Of a stretch of 10,336 nucleotides of DNA, positions 7,546 through 10,336 are shown piece by piece. Source of the DNA: Quadrisphaera sp. (GTDB lineage Bacteria > Actinomycetota > Actinomycetes > Actinomycetales > Quadrisphaeraceae). Numbering within the stretch: the first letter of the stretch is position 1; each line of letters opens with the position of its first letter. The stretch covers positions 1 to 10,336 of the forward strand of contig JARIBR010000075.1 of assembly GCA_029258695.1 (NCBI GenBank). The letters run 5' to 3'. A program made the translations under genes and the position numbers. The notes beneath the pieces were generated by a model. That model saw nothing but the letters and a program-made list of their open reading frames with translations, was not told where the DNA came from and ran no database searches.

Positions 7546-7610
7546 GGAGGGTAGGCCGCCCGCGCCCCGACGTCGGCGCCGGGCACGCCACGGCCGGGGC
7601 GCCGGCGCGG

Positions 7611-8732
7611 TCACAGCAGGTCGGTGCGCCCCACCGCGCGCCAGCCGCCGACCACGTCCTTGATGCGCTGGGCGTGCCCGCGCGTGGTGACCAGCAGCGC
7701 GTCGGGGGTGTCGACCACGACGGCGTCCGGCAGCCCGACCACCGAGACCGTCCGCCCCGCCCCGGCCACGACGAGGCCCGAGCTGGCCTCGTCCGCGTGG
7801 ACGGACGCGGCGTCGCCCACCACGGCCACCGCCGGCGCGCCGGGCGCGGCGTGCAGGAGCGCGGCCAGGGTGTCCCAGTCCCCCACGTCGTCCCAGCCGA
7901 ACGCCCCGGGCACCACCGCCACCCCCCCGGCCGCCGCGACGGGCTCGGCGATCGCGTGGTCGATGGCGATCCTCAGCAGCGTGGGCCAGGTCTGCTCCAT
8001 CACCCGCGCCCGCGCCGGGGTGTCCCACGCGTCGGCGATCCGCGCGATGCCGTCGGCCAGGGCCGGTGCCTGCTCCGCGAGGTGGCGCAGGAGCACCCCG
8101 GCCCGGGCCACGAACATCCCCGCGTTCCAGCGGTAGCGCCCCGAGGCCAGGTAGGCCGCGGCGGTCTCGGCGTCCGGCTTCTCGACGAAGGAGGTCACGC
8201 GCGCGGCGAGCGGCGCACCGTCGACGGACAGCTGCTGGCCGGCCTCGATGTACCCGAAGCCCGTCGACGGCCGGGTCGGCGTGATCCCGATGGTCACCAC
8301 GGGGCCGGTGCGGGCGGTCACCACCGCCTGGCGCACCACCTCGGCGAAGGACGCCTCCCCGGGCGTGTCGGTGATGAGGTGGTCGGCCGCGAAGGAGCCG
8401 ACCACCACGTCGTCGCCCTCCCGGCGGGCGAGCACCGCGGCGGCCAGGCCGATGGCCGCCATCGAGTCCCGTGGCGATGGCTCCAGGACGAGGCTGTCGC
8501 CGGAGATGCCGGGGAGCTGGGCGCGCACCGCACCCTCGTGGGCGCGACCGGTCACCACGACCAGGCGGTCCGCGCCGCACAGGGGCACCATGCGCTCGAC
8601 CGTCCCCTGCAGCAGCGTGCGCCCCGCACCGGTGAGGTCGTGGAGGAACTTCGGTGCACCGGCCCGGGAGAGCGGCCACAGCCGGGTCCCCGTCCCGCCC
8701 GCGGGCACGACGGCGGCGAAGCCGTCGATCAC
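7611..8732 (-). CDS. manC: Mannose-1-phosphate guanylyltransferase, short form
   Basis: The enzyme joins mannose-1-phosphate and GTP to make GDP-mannose and pyrophosphate, feeding mannosylated glycans, lipids or exopolysaccharide. With the start chosen it has 373 residues. The nucleotidyltransferase signature PAGGTGTRLWPLSR-GAPKFL is at 10-30, LEPSPRDSMAAIGLA is at about 83-97, and AADHL, TGFGYIE, FVEKP and WNAGMFVAR follow in family order, with FGWDDVGDWDTL near the C-terminal third. It lacks the C-terminal cupin isomerase domain of bifunctional ManC/AlgA proteins, as is usual for the short form. I start it at GTG 8732 because GAGGAGGA lies 4 nt upstream and the protein then begins at the conserved fold. 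ATG 8816 and GTG 8859-8861 are in frame but only add a Pro/Asp-rich tail with poor ribosome sites. Its stop touches the possible GTGA start of the amidohydrolase. Confidence 0.92.
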   Translation of the reverse strand: MIDGFAAVVPAGGTGTRLWPLSRAGAPKFLHDLTGAGRTLLQGTVERMVPLCGADRLVVVTGRAHEGAVRAQLPGISGDSLVLEPSPRDSMAAIGLAAAVLARREGDDVVVGSFAADHLITDTPGEASFAEVVRQAVVTARTGPVVTIGITPTRPSTGFGYIEAGQQLSVDGAPLAARVTSFVEKPDAETAAAYLASGRYRWNAGMFVARAGVLLRHLAEQAPALADGIARIADAWDTPARARVMEQTWPTLLRIAIDHAIAEPVAAAGGVAVVPGAFGWDDVGDWDTLAALLHAAPGAPAVAVVGDAASVHADEASSGLVVAGAGRTVSVVGLPDAVVVDTPDALLVTTRGHAQRIKDVVGGWRAVGRTDLL

Positions 8733-8736
8733 CCCG

Positions 8737-8744
8737 TCCTCCTC
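8737..8744 (-). promoter_or_regulatory. Strong ribosome binding site deciding the manC start
   Basis: The minus strand reads GAGGAGGA, 4 nt before GTG 8732. It is the strongest Shine-Dalgarno match in the manC 5' region and favours the short protein starting MIDGFAAVVPAGG, in line with the usual N-terminus of this family. Confidence 0.55.
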
Positions 8745-8762
8745 GTCGGGGGACGGGGTGGG

Positions 8763-8776
8763 CGGACGATCGTCCG
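8763..8776. repeat. 14-bp perfect palindrome upstream of manC
   Basis: CGGACGATCGTCCG is its own reverse complement. If manC starts at 8732 this lies about 30-45 nt upstream in the leader; if it starts at 8816 it is coding. It could be an operator or chance. Confidence 0.45.
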
Positions 8777-8911
8777 AGCGAGCAGCCCCCGAGGGGTCGG
8801 GGCGTGGGACAGGCATGGCGGCACCCTGGCACAGGCGGCGGCGCGGTGAGGTCTTGGTCACTCTCGTGGCTGAGAGCCCGCACGCAGGAGGTCGAGCCGC
8901 TCACCGAGGAC

Positions 8912-8917
8912 TACGAT
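8912..8917 (+). promoter_or_regulatory. Candidate -10 box for the sdhCDA operon
   Basis: TACGAT fits the TANNNT -10 consensus and would give a start near 8924 and a leader of about 53 nt before the sdhC GTG. The hexamer 17 bp upstream (AGGTCG, 8889-8894) is a poor -35. The predicted start point falls on the inverted repeat CTCAC-GG-GTGAG, which would let a bound repressor block initiation. Confidence 0.35.
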
Positions 8918-8976
8918 CGCGTTCTCACGGGTGAGGACACACCGCACCCGTCCGGCGGCGCAGAGGAGACCACGAC

Positions 8977-9459
8977 GTGGCGCTCACCACCCAGGCCGAC
9001 AAGGGCGGCTCCACGGCCGGGACGACGTCGTCCTCCGGGAGCGGCAAGAAGTCCTCCCGCCTCCGCGTCCCCGCCATCACCGGCCCCCGCGGGACGCTCT
9101 ACCGGGGTCGTGAGGGCATGTGGTCGTGGGTCGGGCACCGCATCACCGGGGTGCTCATCTTCGTCTTCCTCCTCACCCACGTGCTGGACACCTCTCTGGT
9201 GCGCGTCTCCCCCGAGGCCTACGACGCCGTCATCGGCACCTACAAGAACCCCGTGGTGGCCCTGGGCGAGGCCGGGCTGGTCGCGGCGATCCTCTTCCAC
9301 GCCTTCAACGGCATCCGCATCATGCTCGTCGACTTCTGGGGCCAGGGTGCCCGGTACCAGAAGGTGATGTTCTACGTCGTCCTCGGGCTGGCGGCGGTGC
9401 TGTTCATCCCCTTCGCCGTCCGCCACTTCGCGATCGCGTGGTTTGGAGTCATCTGGTGA
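8977..9459 (+). CDS. sdhC: Succinate dehydrogenase cytochrome b subunit SdhC
   Basis: This is a membrane-anchor subunit of respiratory complex II, which passes electrons from succinate oxidation to the quinone pool, menaquinone in most actinobacteria. The 160 residues begin with a Ser/Gly/Thr/Lys-rich cytoplasmic tail of about 38 residues. The actinobacterial signature TLYRGREGMWSWVGHRITG follows, with HRITG at 54-58 lining the quinone and haem region. There are three membrane helices, about 57-71, 92-118 and 130-155. The second carries FHAFNGIRIMLVDF with His108, the likely haem ligand. The GTG start is supported by AGAGGAGA 7 nt upstream. Its TGA overlaps the sdhD GTG (GTGA, 9456-9459), so the two anchors are likely translated together. 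Confidence 0.95.
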   Translation: MALTTQADKGGSTAGTTSSSGSGKKSSRLRVPAITGPRGTLYRGREGMWSWVGHRITGVLIFVFLLTHVLDTSLVRVSPEAYDAVIGTYKNPVVALGEAGLVAAILFHAFNGIRIMLVDFWGQGARYQKVMFYVVLGLAAVLFIPFAVRHFAIAWFGVIW

Positions 9460-9983
9460 CCACCACCATCCCCGCCCCCTCCGGCGGGCCGTCCTCGCCC
9501 GGGACCACGCCGCAGTCCCCGGCGATCTCCCACCCGCGCTCGCCCTACGTGCGGAACAAGCCGACGCGCAGCAACTACGAGATGTACGCCTGGGTGTTCA
9601 TGCGCCTGTCCGGCACGCTCCTCGTGGTGCTCATCCTCGGGCACCTGGTCATCAACCTCGTGCTCGGCGAGGGCATCGAGCAGGTCGACTTCGCCTTCGT
9701 CGCCGGCAAGTGGGCCTCGCCGTTCTGGCAGGTCTGGGACCTCGCGATGCTGTGGCTGGCGATGCTGCACGGCACGAACGGCGTCCGCACGATCATCAAC
9801 GACTACGCGAGCAGGACGTCGGTGCGCCTGTGGCTCAAGGGCTTCACCTATGCGGCGTGCGCCTTCACCATCGTGCTCGGCACCCTGGTGATCTTCACCT
9901 TCGACCCGTGCCCCGCCAGCGCCGACCCGGCCCTGCTGCCCTCGATGTGCGCCACGACCTCCGCCGGCACCCCGCTGGGCTGA
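9456..9983 (+). CDS. sdhD: Succinate dehydrogenase membrane anchor SdhD
   Basis: This is the second membrane anchor of complex II, pairing with SdhC to hold haem b and the quinone site. In 175 residues a Pro/Ser/Thr-rich tail of about 40 residues precedes [15 protein letters not shown], with RLSG at 50-53, and three membrane helices at about 46-70, 93-115 and 128-150. The second helix region contains [13 protein letters not shown] with His105, the mirror of the HAFNGIR motif in SdhC. The C-terminus is a short polar tail with two Cys. The GTG start at 9456 overlaps the sdhC stop. Open reading frame extends upstream to 9120, but that part is sdhC in another frame and is not real. Confidence 0.94.
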   Translation: MTTTIPAPSGGPSSPGTTPQSPAISHPRSPYVRNKPTRSNYEMYAWVFMRLSGTLLVVLILGHLVINLVLGEGIEQVDFAFVAGKWASPFWQVWDLAMLWLAMLHGTNGVRTIINDYASRTSVRLWLKGFTYAACAFTIVLGTLVIFTFDPCPASADPALLPSMCATTSAGTPLG

Positions 9984-10044
9984 GGGCCCGCCGACCACCG
10001 CGCCACGCCCGCCGCCGACCCCCGCTGACCCCAGAGGACTCCAG

Positions 10045-10336
10045 ATGCAGACCCACAGCTACGACGTCGTCATCGTCGGCGCGGGCGGCGCCGGCATGCG
10101 CGCAGCCATCGAGAGCGGACAGCGCTCCCGCACCGCCGTGCTCACGAAGCTCTACCCCACCCGCTCCCACACCGGCGCCGCGCAGGGCGGCATGTGCGCC
10201 GCGCTGGCGAACGTCGAGGAGGACAACTGGGAGTGGCACACCTTCGACACCGTCAAGGGCGGTGACTACCTCGTCGACCAGGACGCCGCCGAGGTGATGT
10301 GCCGCGAGGCCGTCGACGCCGTCCTCGACCTCGAGA
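10045..10336 (+). CDS. sdhA: Succinate dehydrogenase flavoprotein SdhA, 5' part
   Basis: This is the catalytic FAD-bearing subunit that oxidises succinate to fumarate. Only the first 97 codons are in the window; the frame is open at the right edge. The dinucleotide-binding motif [10 protein letters not shown] is at 12-21, the covalent flavin attachment segment [11 protein letters not shown] at 39-49 with His42 as the expected FAD-linked residue, and [19 protein letters not shown] follows, all typical of SdhA. The ATG has AGAGGA 6 nt upstream and lies 61 nt after the sdhD stop, a gap in which I see no hairpin. sdhB is expected to follow outside the window. Confidence 0.96.
   Translation, partial: MQTHSYDVVIVGAGGAGMRAAIESGQRSRTAVLTKLYPTRSHTGAAQGGMCAALANVEEDNWEWHTFDTVKGGDYLVDQDAAEVMCREAVDAVLDLE

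Larger units (their letters stand above)
8733..8976. other. Divergent control region between manC and sdhC
   Basis: This 244-bp stretch separates the leftward manC and the rightward sdh operon and should hold promoters for both. On the plus strand there is a candidate -10 (TACGAT, 8912-8917). I saw no clear manC promoter on the minus strand. The sequence CTCACC or its complement GGTGAG occurs at 8845-8850, 8900-8905 and 8930-8935, and again at 8983-8988 inside sdhC; the third copy is half of the dyad CTCAC-GG-GTGAG (8924-8935). Confidence 0.55.

Noticed and set aside
4742..7554. Long plus-strand frames opposite the lipoprotein and amidohydrolase genes
   Set aside because: They show no recognisable motif and low-complexity composition, and the opposite strand is clearly coding.
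6319..8904. One minus-strand open frame of 861 residues joining the amidohydrolase to a long upstream part
   Set aside because: The upstream part is manC read in another frame, Arg/Gly-rich without any domain, while the real manC frame there has full motifs. Only the amidohydrolase end is genuine.
8840..8925. TPP-riboswitch-like GGCTGAGAG upstream of sdhC
   Set aside because: The second conserved half of the TPP aptamer is absent, and the downstream genes have no link to thiamine.

Overview
The window is very GC-rich, with G/C-biased third codon positions, GTG as a common start, and tightly packed genes that often overlap by 4 nt. Protein sequence and gene order (succinate dehydrogenase, mannose-1-phosphate guanylyltransferase, M20 amidohydrolase, BMP-type ABC importer, cytidine deaminase) point to an actinobacterium. 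Within that phylum the layout resembles Micrococcales of the Cellulomonas/Georgenia kind. This placement is from family recognition only; no search was run.

Layout. (1) 1-187: non-coding flank 3' of cdd with a perfect 28-bp palindrome, a near copy 42 bp further on, and a G-rich tract; a possible leftward promoter lies at the window edge. (2) 188-6022, minus strand: a five-gene nucleoside uptake and salvage operon, transcribed as BMP-family lipoprotein, double ABC ATPase, permease, permease, cytidine deaminase. Three junctions from the ATPase to cdd are 4-nt overlaps or a 4-nt gap. (3) 6023-6318: intergenic leader of that operon with a candidate promoter, a GC-rich hairpin and a short tandem repeat. 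(4) 6319 to about 8732, minus strand: an M20D-type amidohydrolase downstream of a short-form manC. (5) 8733-8976: divergent control region. (6) 8977 to the right edge, plus strand: sdhC-sdhD-sdhA, with sdhA cut off by the window end and sdhB expected beyond it.

How the genes work together. The lipoprotein captures nucleosides outside the membrane, the two permeases and the ATPase import them, and Cdd deaminates cytidine/deoxycytidine to uridine/deoxyuridine. The plus-strand genes form the membrane anchor and flavoprotein of respiratory complex II. ManC supplies GDP-mannose for glycan synthesis. The M20 enzyme is a cytoplasmic metallo-hydrolase of unknown substrate.

All coding regions belong to well-known families, and I found no phage, CRISPR, insertion sequence, toxin-antitoxin or defence genes. 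The most interesting unexplained sequence is non-coding: the paired palindromes at the left edge, the C-rich RNA region after cdd, and the structured leader of the nucleoside operon.
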